From Timema cristinae (Eukaryota; Arthropoda; Insecta; Phasmatodea; Timematidae), in contig JBCFYV010000012.1 in the NCBI GenBank assembly GCA_039000515.1, forward strand, positions 41,117,015 through 41,181,014: DNA of 64,000 bases, in the 5' to 3' direction. Position 1 is the stretch's first letter; each line of letters begins with the position of its first letter. Made by a program: the position numbers and the translations under genes. Shown here piece by piece: positions 1-10,648 of the stretch. Below the pieces are notes generated by a model. That model ran no database searches and was not told the origin of the DNA. It saw only the letters and a program-made list of their open reading frames with translations.

Positions 1-961
1 GGAAAAATTAATTTAATCTATGGTTGTGGGTTGTTAGGGCTTGACTTGTCTTTTTAACTAATAAAATATTGATTACAAAAAGAAATTATATTTTTAACTA
101 CAGTAGTTTTAGGAATGAAACAGTGTTAACTTATTTGATTTTCACATAATAATGAGTTGATATATTCACTTATTAAAAAAAAATACTTACCAATAGCAAA
201 TAAGCACTTGTAACTAATTTTTTTATAGAAAAATGTTATATTACTATATACCGGTAGCCTGGATGAAAAACTAAACTCAAAATATTTGTAGATATAAAAC
301 ATTTTGAAAATTAATAGGGAGAATACTTAACAGTTTCAACTTATTTTATGGGTAGTAACATTTTTAACACAAGGCCTAAAGTGATGCATATTTTGTTTGG
401 AAACACATTCTCTCATTAGTCTAAATATAATATATGCAACCTACAAATAAAATAAAATGGATTTATTTAAAATAAAAAATTTTTATGTTTTGTTTATTTA
501 CAATGCTATTTACTATAATTTATGGTTTTAATTTTTTTTATAACTAATTTAACATCACCCATCAAAATATAATCCAAGAGAAAATCAGGTTTTTTAAAGT
601 TACAAATACAATAACAGTGAAAGTTGAGAATGTGTCCAATAAAACACATCAAAAATGCACTTTTCCACTTCTCTCAAGGGGACATTAGTGTTTGTTCTAA
701 CGTTACTTTGGTCTTTTTCATGGAATGCTTTTTCCTTTCTACACCTATCATTTGCACCATATCACCTATATTTAGTTATTTATTTAGCTTGCTTGCGATT
801 TATTAGTGCATTTTATTTTACCTACTTTGTTTTGTTTTTAAAAGGGGGTACTACAGGCAGTACAATGTGAATATATGGAGGCTTTGTTTGAAGAGTCTCC
901 ATTTGTTTAAGAAGGATATATAATTGTTGAAAGTGTTTATAGTTTAGTTACTACTTTATCA
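1..961. other. AT-rich non-coding tract
   Basis: No gene or recognisable repeat is seen. Open frames of 60 and 71 codons near 624-870 overlap in two frames, have no recognisable motif and lie in low-complexity AT-rich sequence, so they are not called. Confidence 0.6.
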
Positions 962-1099
962 TCATTTGACATTTCTACCTCTGCAGGTCCTCTGACACAT
1001 CCTCTTCCATTCCTGTCGATCTTTCTGAACTTTTCTCTCAGCCACGCATCTCCAGTCCGCTCCTTTAGCTTCCATGTCCTTTCGCGCTTTTTCATGTAA
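962..1099 (-). pseudogene. LINE ORF2 C-terminal remnant
   Basis: On the minus strand an open frame of about 44 codons ends at the stop at 962-964. It carries a basic, Trp/Cys-containing tail: EAKGADWR, then AERKVQKDRQEWKRM, then CQRTCRGR. A DRxEW tail of this kind is typical of the extreme C-terminus of non-LTR retrotransposon ORF2 proteins, after the reverse transcriptase. Nothing upstream on that strand continues the element, so it is a short relic. The family is not assignable, and the call rests on the tail motif alone. Confidence 0.45.
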
Positions 1100-2184
1100 A
1101 AGATAAAATATAATTATGATTTTTCACCAAAAATGTTACTAGTTTAAAATCTATCAAAACCTATAAATAATAGTGTAAGGATAGGCTATGTTAGTTCATT
1201 AATCCTCTAGATATCAACTTTTTACTTTGAACCATTTTTTTTTTACATTAAAAATGAATTTAAAGTCATGCTACCAAAAAATAAAATAGCTAAGACATAA
1301 CCTCCCTATAGTTAGTATAACTTCAAAAATACAAAATCATCATCAACTGTTTCCAGCCTGTAGCCGGTTTAGTTTAGTAAAATACCTCCAGCTTCCTCTA
1401 CCCCTCCACCATTCTTCCTGCTTTAATTTCTTCCATTCTTCTAACTTAAAAAATAACATAAAAAAAAAATTTAACACACAGACTAAACTTCAAGAAGTGA
1501 AAAAGCTCAACTACTTAGAATTGATAAAATGAAAATAGCAATCGATTTAAATTGTTAATCGCTTTAGCAAATTAACAAACTCTCATCCCTCCCCCCCCCC
1601 CCCTCAATATCAACCCTTAAACCTACTCCCCACTCTTATAAGTTGAAATTTTTTATTTTTTCTGTCAAAAGAATCTTAGGCTTATCAAACAGTTTCGTAA
1701 TACTTTCAATAGGCACAGTCTCTACATAATCACATCACAGTGCCTGAAATACCACCTCTAGATATTAAAACTGCCATATTTGAATCATGATTGTTCCCAA
1801 TACCTCTCTAACCCCTTTCCTCTTTTTATGTTTCTAGAAACATTGCATTTTGCCTGTAGTACAAAGAAACCAGCATTAGATCATCCATTCATTGGGAAAA
1901 AAATCACATTATGAGTGAACTTTTCAATTATCGTCATATAAAAGAAATAATGTATGTCCAGAATTTAACATACAATTTTTGTCTATGATCAATAATCTAG
2001 TTAATTTTCTAGTTAGATTAAAATACTGTGTCTTTATTTTGTCTATAAGAATGTTAAAGTTGAAAGTTGGTATCCATTTAGTCCAGTGGTGTCCAAAACA
2101 CAACAACATTTACTTCAGCCCATCCAACAGATAATTTATTTTTTAATTTTGTTTGAGCTATTTAACGAGCATTTAAACTAAATT
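1100..2184. other. AT-rich non-coding tract with C-tract
   Basis: No gene is seen. A homopolymeric C run lies at about 1589-1603. The minus-strand frame at 1924-2109 (61 codons) has no motif and is regarded as chance. Confidence 0.55.
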
Positions 2185-2341
2185 TAAATCTAGAACAGAC
2201 ACAACATCCAGCCCTCAGCAATTTATTCATGACTGTGAAAGGGAAAACCCACATTTCCCCATGATAAATCGACGAGAATCGAACCGAGGATTCTTAGCTC
2301 AGTAGACAGACATGTTACCAAATGAGTTAAGGTGTCAGACT
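2185..2341 (-). mobile_element. SINE-C copy (tRNA-derived)
   Basis: The reverse complement begins GTCTGACACCTTA, has a B-box-like GGTTCGATTCTCG, and then a body with GGCTGGATGTTGTG. The copy at 44910-45146 shares the same head and body, and that pair defines the family in this window. This copy is diverged and its 3' end is not clear. Confidence 0.6.
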
Positions 2342-2375
2342 TTTAATAAATAACTCCCCAATTAATTAGCAGCGA

Positions 2376-2612
2376 CCGCTTCGGTGGCCGCATGGTCTAA
2401 GGCGCTACTCTCGCAGTAGACTAGACTGCCGATGATGGGGAAAATGAGGTTCGAATCTCGGTCGGGTGTACTAAAGTGTGGTTTTTCCAAAATCGTTTTC
2501 CAATCTCCCTCCATGTAAATGCGGATATACTTCATATAAATATAATCTTCCGTAATTAGTACATAAGCATATAACCTGGACAAATAGTAAGATACATCGC
2601 TAAAAAAAAAAA
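2376..2612 (+). mobile_element. SINE-A copy, full length
   Basis: The tRNA-like head has an A-box-like TGGTCTAAGGCG and a B-box GGTTCGAATCTCG. The conserved body includes GGTGTACT, GGTTTTTCC and CTCCATGTAAATGCGG. The family 3' end (CATATAACC...GTAAGA) is followed by poly-A. This is the best preserved member of an old family with about 20 copies in the window. No clear target-site duplication is seen. Confidence 0.85.
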
Positions 2613-2887
2613 ATTACATTTAAAAGCTGAAAATACACTACTATAAAAACGTTCAGGAATGGTCGCTCTAATTTAAAATTATAAAACTATGACTAACATA
2701 AACAATATGTTTAGATGCATACATATTCATTTTAAATAAAAATAACAATAGCGTTTCTAAAAATATATCAATAAGAATGGTTAAAATATTTTGGGTTGCA
2801 GGCTAGTTTTTGATCACAGTTTTAAAACAAAAAACACATTAAGTATCTACATTCAATTAGATGGTCATAATTATAATAAGTTGATGT
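2613..2887. other. AT-rich spacer
   Basis: No gene or recognised repeat is seen between SINE-A and the short SINE tail insertion. Confidence 0.5.
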
Positions 2888-2955
2888 TTTTACTAAAATT
2901 ATTATTAACGCCGGGTCTTACTAGCCATTCGGGTTATACACACTTTTACTAAAAT
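2888..2955 (-). mobile_element. 44-bp SINE-tail insertion with TSD
   Basis: Only the terminal 44 bp of the shared SINE-A/B 3' end (2900-2943, reverse orientation, containing TATAACCCGAAT and the TAA tail) is present. It is bounded by perfect 12-bp direct repeats TTTTACTAAAAT at 2888-2899 and 2944-2955. This is what an extreme 5'-truncated target-primed insertion would leave. Confidence 0.8.
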
Positions 2956-3007
2956 AAAACATAAATTAAATGGATCTCCTATGACTTGAATCAATGCATT
3001 TTTTTTT

Positions 3008-3215
3008 TTTCTATCCTGCATCACCTCTGACAAGACATCTTGTGAATGTGGGGAATGCCAGGCCTCCACCATGGTTCGGATTCCACATTAAACTGTAGGT
3101 CTTTCATTTCATCTCACAATCACCTTACCATTACACATTAGCGTAAGTGCGTATAACCCGAATGGGTAGTAAGACGCGGTGCTAATAACAATAATAATAA
3201 TAATTCTATCCTGCA
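3008..3215 (+). mobile_element. SINE-B copy, 5'-truncated, with TSD
   Basis: This is the body and tail of SINE-B from TCACCTCTGACAAGACATC to the (TAA)n tail, without the tRNA-like head. The insert is 3021-3203. It is flanked by TTCTATCCTGCA at 3009-3020 and 3204-3215, a perfect 12-bp target-site duplication. Similarity to the other SINE-B copies is very high, so it is young. Confidence 0.9.
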
Positions 3216-3783
3216 AATGTTATAATACGCATCCTTTCAAATATCAGAGAAGGAATAAAATCTAGCATATTATAAACTATTTTTCAGAACTATATTGTTG
3301 ATTATCCAATTATAAAAATTAGAATTGACTTAAAAAAAAGATAGGCATCTTAAATGCAAACAAGTCACATGTCACATAGTATAATATATTCCCTCTCCCT
3401 TGAAATAAAGCATACATTGATCGCATGGTTCTGTCATGACCAAGAATGGTGTGAATTTACAGAAAGGGTTCAAATCAAAACCGGGCTTAGTATTTCAAGT
3501 CAATATTTCAGTATACATTAGGTGGTTTGAAGGCCATAAGTTGTACAACTGTAGTTCATAATGTTTAAAGGGGGCTGCACAGGGGGTGCTAGTTAAAATA
3601 ACAAACCAAACTGTTTTACTAACCATACAATGTTTAAAAGAAATTAAGTAGAGGTATCTAAAAGCTAAGTTCAGATGTTAAGTAATTCATTTTGACCCAG
3701 AGAAACATAATTAAATTATAAACTTAATAATAAACTAGTATTGACAAAAAAAAAGTGCATTATTAAGAACGCACTAAATTTGG
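3216..3783. other. AT-rich spacer
   Basis: No gene or recognised repeat is seen. Confidence 0.5.
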
Positions 3784-4083
3784 CCCTTAACTATTATTAT
3801 TATTATCACCGCGTTTTAATACCCGTTCGGGTTATACGCACTTACGCTAATGTGTAATGGTAGGGTGATTGTGAGATGAAATGAAGGACCTACAGTTTAA
3901 CGTGGAATCCGAACCACGGTGGCGGCCTGGCATTCCCCACATTCACAAGATGTCTTGTCAGAGGTGAAGGAAGGGTTTGGAAATCAGATAAATCTGTGCC
4001 CGGGGCCGAGGATTGAACCCGGCCGCCAGCACAGAAGTCTGACACCTTACCCCTAGACCACCAGGTCACCTGTCCCTTAACTA
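3784..4083 (-). mobile_element. SINE-B copy, full length, with TSD
   Basis: In reverse complement this is the complete SINE-B: a head GGTGACCTGGTGGTCTAGGG with a B-box-like GGTTCAATCCTCG region, the body with CTCTGACAAGACATCTTG, and the shared tail GCGTATAACCCGAACGGGTA followed by (TAA)n. The insert is 3794-4073, bounded by CCCTTAACTA at 3784-3793 and 4074-4083. Confidence 0.92.
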
Positions 4084-4526
4084 AATCTGTTGTTTTCCTT
4101 ATGTGTTAGCAATTTCAGATGATAGTGCCAATCAAAATAAAATGTGAGTTGTGCGAAAATTTTAATATTCAGGAATTGTATGGGAAAAAAAAATATCCTG
4201 GACATACTAGAGTTTGCCAAATAACTTGTCGGGGAAATAAACTAATTATGAAAAATACCAATTTTTGTATTCACTAAATTGATTTTAAATATATTTTCAG
4301 ATAACATTACATCAAGAATATGTCTTTGTTATATTTTGGTTAGAATTAAAAACAATTTAATTGATATTGTGATATCCAATCTATTTCTTCCAAGCCCTTA
4401 TTCATGAGGTAATTTAAGCTGCATCACATGTTGATTTTCTATACATAATTTCAATAATGTGAGGGTCATCTTTTACAAGATGCAGTAATACTTTGCTCCT
4501 CCCTAGGATGGACGTCTTTGCTGCAG
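4084..4526. other. spacer before candidate exon
   Basis: The sequence is AT-rich to about 4400. A short minus-strand frame (4414-4608) overlaps the candidate exon and has no recognised motif. Confidence 0.4.
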
Positions 4527-5125
4527 CTATGATTTCCGGTGTGTGATACTGCTTCTGTCCAACCCTATGTCGATGCTGGGAGCAGACACATTGGTAGGCT
4601 TGTTGCAAACCCTTCTGGAGATGTGCTCAATAAGACTCCTGAAAGTGGGTTGGCAGGCCTTCTCGCACCGCAAGCACAAGTTCGAGAGACTAATGTTGGC
4701 GGAATGTCTCCCGCGATCGTCGTGTCCGACGATATGGGCGGAAAATAAAGACAAGGACCACTTCGTCGGTGGGAGGGTTCTTCTCCGCAAAGTCAAACCC
4801 CTTTACAGTAGTGACGATGACAGTTTTTGTTTTCTAGTGAAATGCCTAAAACTATTGTTAAATGATAACGATAGTAGTGAAAACTTTACTTCTAGAATTG
4901 TTGTTGTCAATAGCAAGCACAGTGATGAAGCTGTTAATGAGACTGAAGAAGCACATATGCAGAAGAACGACCAAACAGATATCGGGATCAACGAACATGT
5001 TTCTGCTGTCAACGATGGGCTCAGAAAGCGGAAGGCGATAGACCGGAAGACGGCGGCTGTCAACAAAGAAACAAACAGAGGTAACAAAAAGAGTCTCACA
5101 CCTATGGGTAAAAAAGCTGCCAAGG
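4527..5125 (+). CDS. candidate exon or retrocopy, unknown protein
   Basis: A single frame stays open from a stop at 4504 to a stop at 5131-5133, about 200 codons, which is unusual in this AT-rich window. Local GC is higher than in the flanks. The first in-frame ATG is at 4567; the frame could instead be an exon starting after the CTGCAG acceptor-like site ending at 4526 and ending at AAG|GTAAAA near 5125. The predicted protein has a mixed N-terminal half, an acidic/serine stretch (SSDDDSF, NDNDSSENF), then a strongly basic tail (GLRKRKAIDRK, GNKKSLTPMGKKAAK) like a nuclear localisation signal. No domain is recognised. A shorter alternative frame (4539-4748) and minus-strand frames also stay open here, so the true frame is uncertain. 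It may be an exon, a transposon-derived ORF or a retrocopy. Confidence 0.35.
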
Positions 5126-5410
5126 TAAAATGATTGTTGGGGAAAGAAATTCCTTGATAGGGAGTAAAAAAAGAAAAAATATTTTAAGGCGTCTTTTAAA
5201 TGAATAATAGTATGTTAAAAGTTGGTGGTCAAAACATCTAAGGTAATTAGGGGGTTTGATTTGCAGCTAAGGGTTCAAATAATAAAAGGGCGGTTGAAAT
5301 TTTTTTTTAAATTTTACAATGCTGTGAAAGTGATGCTTTTTTGTTGAATGACTCAATGTTAACAGATTTTAAAGGGTTAGAGGGGGGTATGTTTCGTTTC
5401 ATTGAGAGTA

Positions 5411-5510
5411 NNNNNNNNNNNNNNNNNNNNNNNNNNNNNNNNNNNNNNNNNNNNNNNNNNNNNNNNNNNNNNNNNNNNNNNNNNNNNNNNNNNNNNNNNN
5501 NNNNNNNNNN
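5411..5510. other. assembly gap (100 N)
   Basis: Exactly 100 N bases, a conventional scaffold gap of unknown true size. The open frame across it is an artefact. Confidence 0.99.
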
Positions 5511-5684
5511 GTCTCAACTGGAAACTAATTGGAATGTCAGAGCTGCCAATCTCAAAAGAATAGTGAGAATTTTTACATTAAGGTTGACGGCGCCCTTAAG
5601 ATCTCATTTTACAAATGATTAATCCGGCTATTAGATGCACGATTCCACTTAACCCATAAATATGATTGAACTACAATTTTATAA

Positions 5685-5917
5685 CCCGCCTCAGTGGCGT
5701 AGTTGGCTAAAGCGTGCGTTTCGTGTTGAGCTTGAATGCCGAGGACGGGGAGATTGAGGTTCGAATCTCGATCGGGTGAACTGGGGGTGGTTTTTCCTAA
5801 TAGTTTTCCACACTCTTTCCACGTAAATGTGGGTTAACTTCCTCTAAATTTAATCTTCCTTAGCATAATTAGTACTTAAGCGTATAACCAGATCGGGAAG
5901 TAAAACGTGGTGCTAAA
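5685..5917 (+). mobile_element. SINE-A copy
   Basis: The head CTCAGTGGCGTAGTTGGC is followed by B-box GGTTCGAATCTCG and a body with GGTTTTTCCTAATAG. The 3' end is GCGTATAACCAGATCGGGAAG followed by GTGGTGCTAAA. The copy is diverged and has no clear target-site duplication. Confidence 0.85.
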
Positions 5918-5997
5918 TTTAAAAAAATATGGATTCTTCACGTATTAAAAACAAAATTTTTATCAGGGAAATATATATATAATTATGAAATGATTAT

Positions 5998-6594
5998 TTA
6001 TCACTTATTACTTTCTCTCGACACCTCGGAGAGAAAGTATTGTGATCTTCGAAAAATTCTAACTCGAGATTTTGATAAATGTCGACGTTTCATGACCCTT
6101 TGAAACAAAAAAAAAGAAGTGGTTTTCACAATGCCGCCTGTTTGTTTGTTCGTCTGTAGCTCGGCTTAGAGTCGAAACTGTTTTATAGATTGGGATATAA
6201 CTTGGTATCTGGGGTGTTTATAAGGTCCCCCAAGGGGTTTTTGGAATTAAAAGTACATCCCTAAATTTAAAGGTAGTTTACTGGAGGGCAAAAAAAGAAA
6301 AAATCGATTTTCTCGAAAATAGTTCTAACGATTTTGATTAAATGATGTAGCTAGACACTATGTATTATTATAAACAAGATGGCAAATCTCATTTTCCCAT
6401 GAAAATTATTTTGAGGATACTTTGCATGATGGATATTTCCCAATTTTCATCATTTCTCCGCAACTATTTGTGATACGAAAAATCTTATCATTGTAAAGTT
6501 GTTGTACTATTAAAGATAAAAATCTTTTATTTGATATTGCGTATAACCCGAACGGCTAGTAAGAAGCGGTGCTAATAATAATAATAATAATAAT

Positions 6595-6627
<33 letters not shown>

Positions 6628-6643
6628 AATAATAATAATAATA

Positions 6644-6674
<31 letters not shown>

Positions 6675-6765
6675 GTAGTAGTAGTAGTAGTATTATAATA
6701 ATTTATATGAGATAAAGTTTTATAAAACAAATAATTTCTTAGCTATAATTTAATATATATATACT
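5998..6765 (+). repeat. dispersed repeat family R, copy 1, interrupted
   Basis: The copy opens with a hairpin CTTTCTCT...AGAGAAAG, then AGTATTGTGATC, ACTCGAGATTTTGATAAATG and a TCTGT-type run. A block GGGGTTTTTGGAATT and AGTTTACTGGAGGGC follow. Other copies are at 22018, 22586, 30950 and 60425 (+) and at 12135 and 45840 (-). A SINE tail with a trinucleotide array (6537-6693) interrupts it, and the R body appears to resume at about 6710. No coding capacity or class is recognised. Confidence 0.65.
6537..6693 (+). repeat. SINE tail expanded into compound trinucleotide array
   Basis: The shared SINE 3' end (GCGTATAACCCGAACGGC...GCGGTGCTAA) runs into (TAA)n, (CAA)n, (TAA)n, (TTA)n and (TAG)n. The TAA block followed by TTA block is self-complementary and could form a hairpin. 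It sits inside repeat R. Confidence 0.8.
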
Positions 6766-6958
6766 TTTTAATTCAGGTTTGAAAATGAATTTGATTCTTA
6801 TGCTCCTTGGTAGTTAATGATGTTTCTCTTTTTCCAATTTTTCTGTACCAGTGTTCCTAGTTCCTAATGCCATAGAATAAGTAAGTAACAGTGTATATTA
6901 TTTCATTTATGATCTTTGGGGTAATATTTCTACAACAATGTATATAATGATTTTTAAC

Positions 6959-7186
6959 TGCATCAGTGGCCACATGGACTAAGGTGTCGCTCTAGCATTA
7001 AACAAGACTGCCGATGACTGGGAGATTGAAAATCGAATCCCGGTCGGGCGTACTGAGTGTTGTTTTCCACTCTTCTCCATGCGAATACACATTCTCTAGA
7101 TTAGACCCCTACGATTCTTAACAGATTAGAGTAAACTAGTACGTATGCGTACAACCAGAACAAGTAATAAGACGGTGTGATAAAAA
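6959..7186 (+). mobile_element. SINE-A copy
   Basis: The head GCATCAGTGGCCACATGGAC is followed by B-box-like AATCGAATCCCGG, GGGCGTACTGAG and an eroded 3' end GCGTACAACCAGAACAAGTA. It is clearly homologous to the other SINE-A copies but diverged. Confidence 0.8.
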
Positions 7187-8061
7187 CAAATACATAAAAA
7201 ACACACGATTTTTGACTTGGTGCATTTAGAAACAAGTCCAGTCTCGACATAAATAGCCTTCATTTTAGTAATAGATTTCCGTGAACGCCTATTATTTATG
7301 ATGTTGACATTTGGCAAGAGGAGGGTGGCCATAAAGGGGGGGGGGATAGTCGGGAAGGGGAGGGAGAATTAAGGAGAGAAAGGTCCAGGGGGAACGGGTA
7401 TTGATCAAACAATGTCAGGTGAAAAACAGACGTTGCGGAAGATAAGCGTGTTTCACCGCTTCACTTCCTGGAAGGACGTTATCAAAAACGTTCCACCGCG
7501 TACGAGAACGTTTAGGCTCTTAACGTCAGCTTCTTTATTATTATTATTATTGTATTTTTAAACAATTCAATACATTTTCAAAATGGCACCCATGGGTGAT
7601 AGCTGCCCCCTATTTCTATCTAGAAAATGTCTGCTTCATTATGAATTCAACATACCCAAAGCGAAGACCAAGCTGTGTTGGGTGCTAATATGCGTAAAGA
7701 CCGGACAGTTTGTTGATCGATCATAGCGAACTCGTTTTAATTTGACCCTTTGGCATTAAATCTGTCTTTCAAAATGTTTGTTCCGTGATAACTGCCAAAT
7801 GCTTGGACCATTTCGAACGAAACTTCCTGCGACATTCTTTGTATTTAGGCCGAACGATGTGTGTGTGTATAATTTTTCAATTTGGTAGTCCGTTTCATTA
7901 TTTATAGACAATTGATCGAGTATCTTGGGAATAGTTTTAAATGTTGATATACATCGCGAGACTGACGTCTGAAACCACGTGAACAACGGATATTCACTAT
8001 GAATAAAATACAGTATTAGTAGTAGTCTATATCTAACTTGATCACGAAGGAAAAACAACAA
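7187..8061. other. unassigned tract
   Basis: A G-rich patch lies at 7336-7395. The minus-strand open frame 7756-8067 (103 codons) has no motif I recognise and is left uncalled. A short (TTA)n lies at about 7532-7550. Confidence 0.4.
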
Positions 8062-8200
8062 ATTCAATCCAAGTATAAATTATATAATATATTTAAAATT
8101 TAAATCCAAAGATAAATCTTAAGACTAGTAAAGATAAGAACATGACATAATTCTTAACATGATTTCTTAGAATTTTTTGAATGAAGGAAGAGAGGTTTAA
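8062..8200 (+). repeat. dispersed repeat S, copy 1
   Basis: It shares AGATAAATCTTAAGACTA, TAATTCTTAACATGAT and a TTTTTTGAATGAAGG-type block with 31995-32150 in the same order and orientation. No coding capacity is seen and the class is unknown. Confidence 0.55.
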
Positions 8201-8635
8201 CGTTACCTGAAATACAAGAAGACAAGGTGGGGAAGATAAAATATATAGTACCGGCTTGCCGCCAAGATGTTAGTGTCTGAACAGACACATTTCTGGCCAG
8301 TCAATGAAGCTCCATACAAAAGTCAGGAGGTCAAATACGCACCGAACCGGTCTTAGCTCGATTTTAGTTCACGGTCAACAATGATCGACTGGGGTGTGAT
8401 GTGTCGTGAAAGGTTGTTCAACCCGGCGATTGTCAAGGCTTTTTTTTTTAAAATCGTATGACATCTTTGACCGGGAGATATACAGTATCTGGTTCGGTAG
8501 TCTGTGTGTGTAGACTTTTACGTTACCCAGGATACACCTATGGAGGTTGTCTAAATGACATACCCGCAATGAGATAATGTGATGATGGTGTTGATGAAGC
8601 TGAAAAACCAGTAATGATCTTAAACCTAACTTAAG

Positions 8636-8762
8636 TATAATTGATCAAACCCTGTTGACCGCTGGGTTAACGCCCTTTCGTGAAAAATAGCCATTGTACT
8701 AGCCGGGAATCACACCTGGGACCACTAGGTTCATAGCCAGGTGCATCACGGGGCTGGTTTTT
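8636..8762 (-). mobile_element. tRNA-like SINE relic (type G)
   Basis: The reverse complement has a B-box-like GGTGTGATTCCCGGCTAGT followed by TTTTTCACGAAAGGGCGTTA. A tRNA-like head with a short body fits a SINE. There is no second copy in the window, so the call is tentative. Confidence 0.35.
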
Positions 8763-9618
8763 CAAGGCTTCTGAAGTAAATATCTAGCAAGTTTTTTGCA
8801 CGAATTTCCATCTCGGTTACTAAACCAAACTGACCAAGTTAAAAAACATAAGAGAGCGGTAATCTCCCCGTATCTCTCGTGTGAGAGCCGGCACTTCTAG
8901 TGCTCCTTTCACATGTGCAACAACGATAAACTTGGGTGAGGCACTACTTTTAAGTCAGGAAGAGACCTATGCAACAAATTCCAAAACTGGATTGGCAACA
9001 AACTGCCTTTATCTCGTGCGTTAAAGTCGGTGTCACACATGCGCAAACCAAAGCTCCCAATAAGTTTTGTAGCTAGTCGCTTTCGTGGAAACGCTTTACT
9101 TTAGATAATCCGTTTTAAGGTTGACAAGAATGAACATTATGTTTTAAAATACATGGAATGTGAATGTAGCCAGCTATTTTCTGGTTTTTTACTTCCCCGT
9201 GTAAAGAAAATATAATCGTGACCATTTGTTAACTCGAACTATGATGGATCTTGAGTTTTCATGTCTTCCCCCCCCCTCCCCCCGGCCTAATGAATAAAGT
9301 TGGTTTTACAATTGTACATCCTTTTGTATGTTTTTTTTAACCTCGGACTAAACTTAAAACCATTTTATTGATTTTGTTCAAACATTATTTCCTAAAAATG
9401 TTTGAAGGTAAGGAGCGATATAAGATAACAAATTTCTTTAATGTTCTCATACTTTTTACAGCCTAATAAATTACAAATTTCTTTTCAAGTCTTATCTTAT
9501 ATTTTATATTCTAGGCGAACTCTTGATTTTGATTATGGTTATAAAATTAAATAAAGTTTAATAAAGACTGACTTTATTTAGAATGAATATAAAAGGTGAA
9601 CTATAATATACTACAGTG
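8763..9618. other. unassigned tract
   Basis: No gene is recognised. A C-rich run lies at about 9267-9285. Confidence 0.4.
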
Positions 9619-9898
9619 TATTAAACTGTGAGGGGACTTTTGTGCTCGGGTATGGGGTTCAATCCTCGGCCCCAGCACAAATTTATCTGATTACCAAATC
9701 CTTCCTTCACCTCTGACAAGACATTTTGTGAATGTGGGGAATAACAGGCCTCCACCGTGGTTCGGATTCCACGTTAAATTGTAGGTCCTCCATTTCATCA
9801 CACAATCACCCTACCATTACACATTAGCGCAAGTGCGTACAACCCGAACGGGTAGTAAGACGTGGTGCTAATAGTAATAATAATAATATTAAACTGTG
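9619..9898 (+). mobile_element. SINE-B copy with TSD
   Basis: The insert 9631-9886 has a shortened head (internal deletion), B-box-like GGGTTCAATCCTCGG, the full body and a (TAA)n tail. Perfect 12-bp duplications TATTAAACTGTG lie at 9619-9630 and 9887-9898. Confidence 0.92.
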
Positions 9899-10244
9899 GG
9901 TACTACTGTATCGTACCATGTTACAAATATTAAAGCTTTGCCACTGACGCTTAGGATTAAATTCTAATACTAATTTGACAATAGTTAAAAGAAGCACTTT
10001 GAAACGACGTTTCAAAATGGTTTGTTTATATTTTGACTCAAATGGTACTGTTGGTAAATATTTTAAAGAAGAATGAACTTTGAAATAATGATTACAATAT
10101 CAGCAATATTTATTCAGTGAATAGCTAAAAAAATTGTCTGGGTCTTGTAGAGAATAAATTCGTGTGCAACAAGTTCTTGTGAAATAAGCCATAAGACATC
10201 TGATAAATATACGATGGCCGAGTATTTGTCCAGGCTATCAAAAC

Positions 10245-10425
10245 ATTTACACTAATGGGGTTAAAAATGAGGAAGCTAGAGTTTAAAGTAAGTGTACCTG
10301 CATTTGTGTGGAGGGAGAGTGGCAAAACCCTCCTTAGTACACCTGCCAATAAATCAAACCATATCCTTCCCGTCACTACCAAACTGGACATGACGAGATT
10401 TACGTCTTTGACTGACTTCCTACCA
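10245..10425 (-). mobile_element. degenerate SINE-A copy
   Basis: In reverse orientation it keeps the blocks GCATTTGTGTGGAGGGAGAG, CCTTAGTACACCTG and CTTCCCGTCACTACC, matching the SINE-A body and head. The two short open frames here are chance reads through this copy. Confidence 0.6.
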
Positions 10426-10648
10426 GTGGGGGTTTATATGTACTGAATTAAGTAAGCCTATTTGAAAGGGTTATAGGAATAATCTGTCTTGAATCAGAAA
10501 ATAGCTTTGTGTAAAATACTCAAGATTGTGAATTGTATTAGAATTATTGTAGTTGAATTGTTAATGCTATCCGAGTAAAAATTTTTAGAGAAGGTTTTCA
10601 AAGGTTTTTTTTATTGATGGAAATGTCTTGTTATGGTCCACTTTCATT

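Noticed and set aside
655..870. Hydrophobic 71-codon frame as a small membrane protein
   Set aside because: Two overlapping frames are open, the sequence is T-rich, and there is no start context or homology.
5341..5622. 93-codon open frame
   Set aside because: It spans the 100-N assembly gap.
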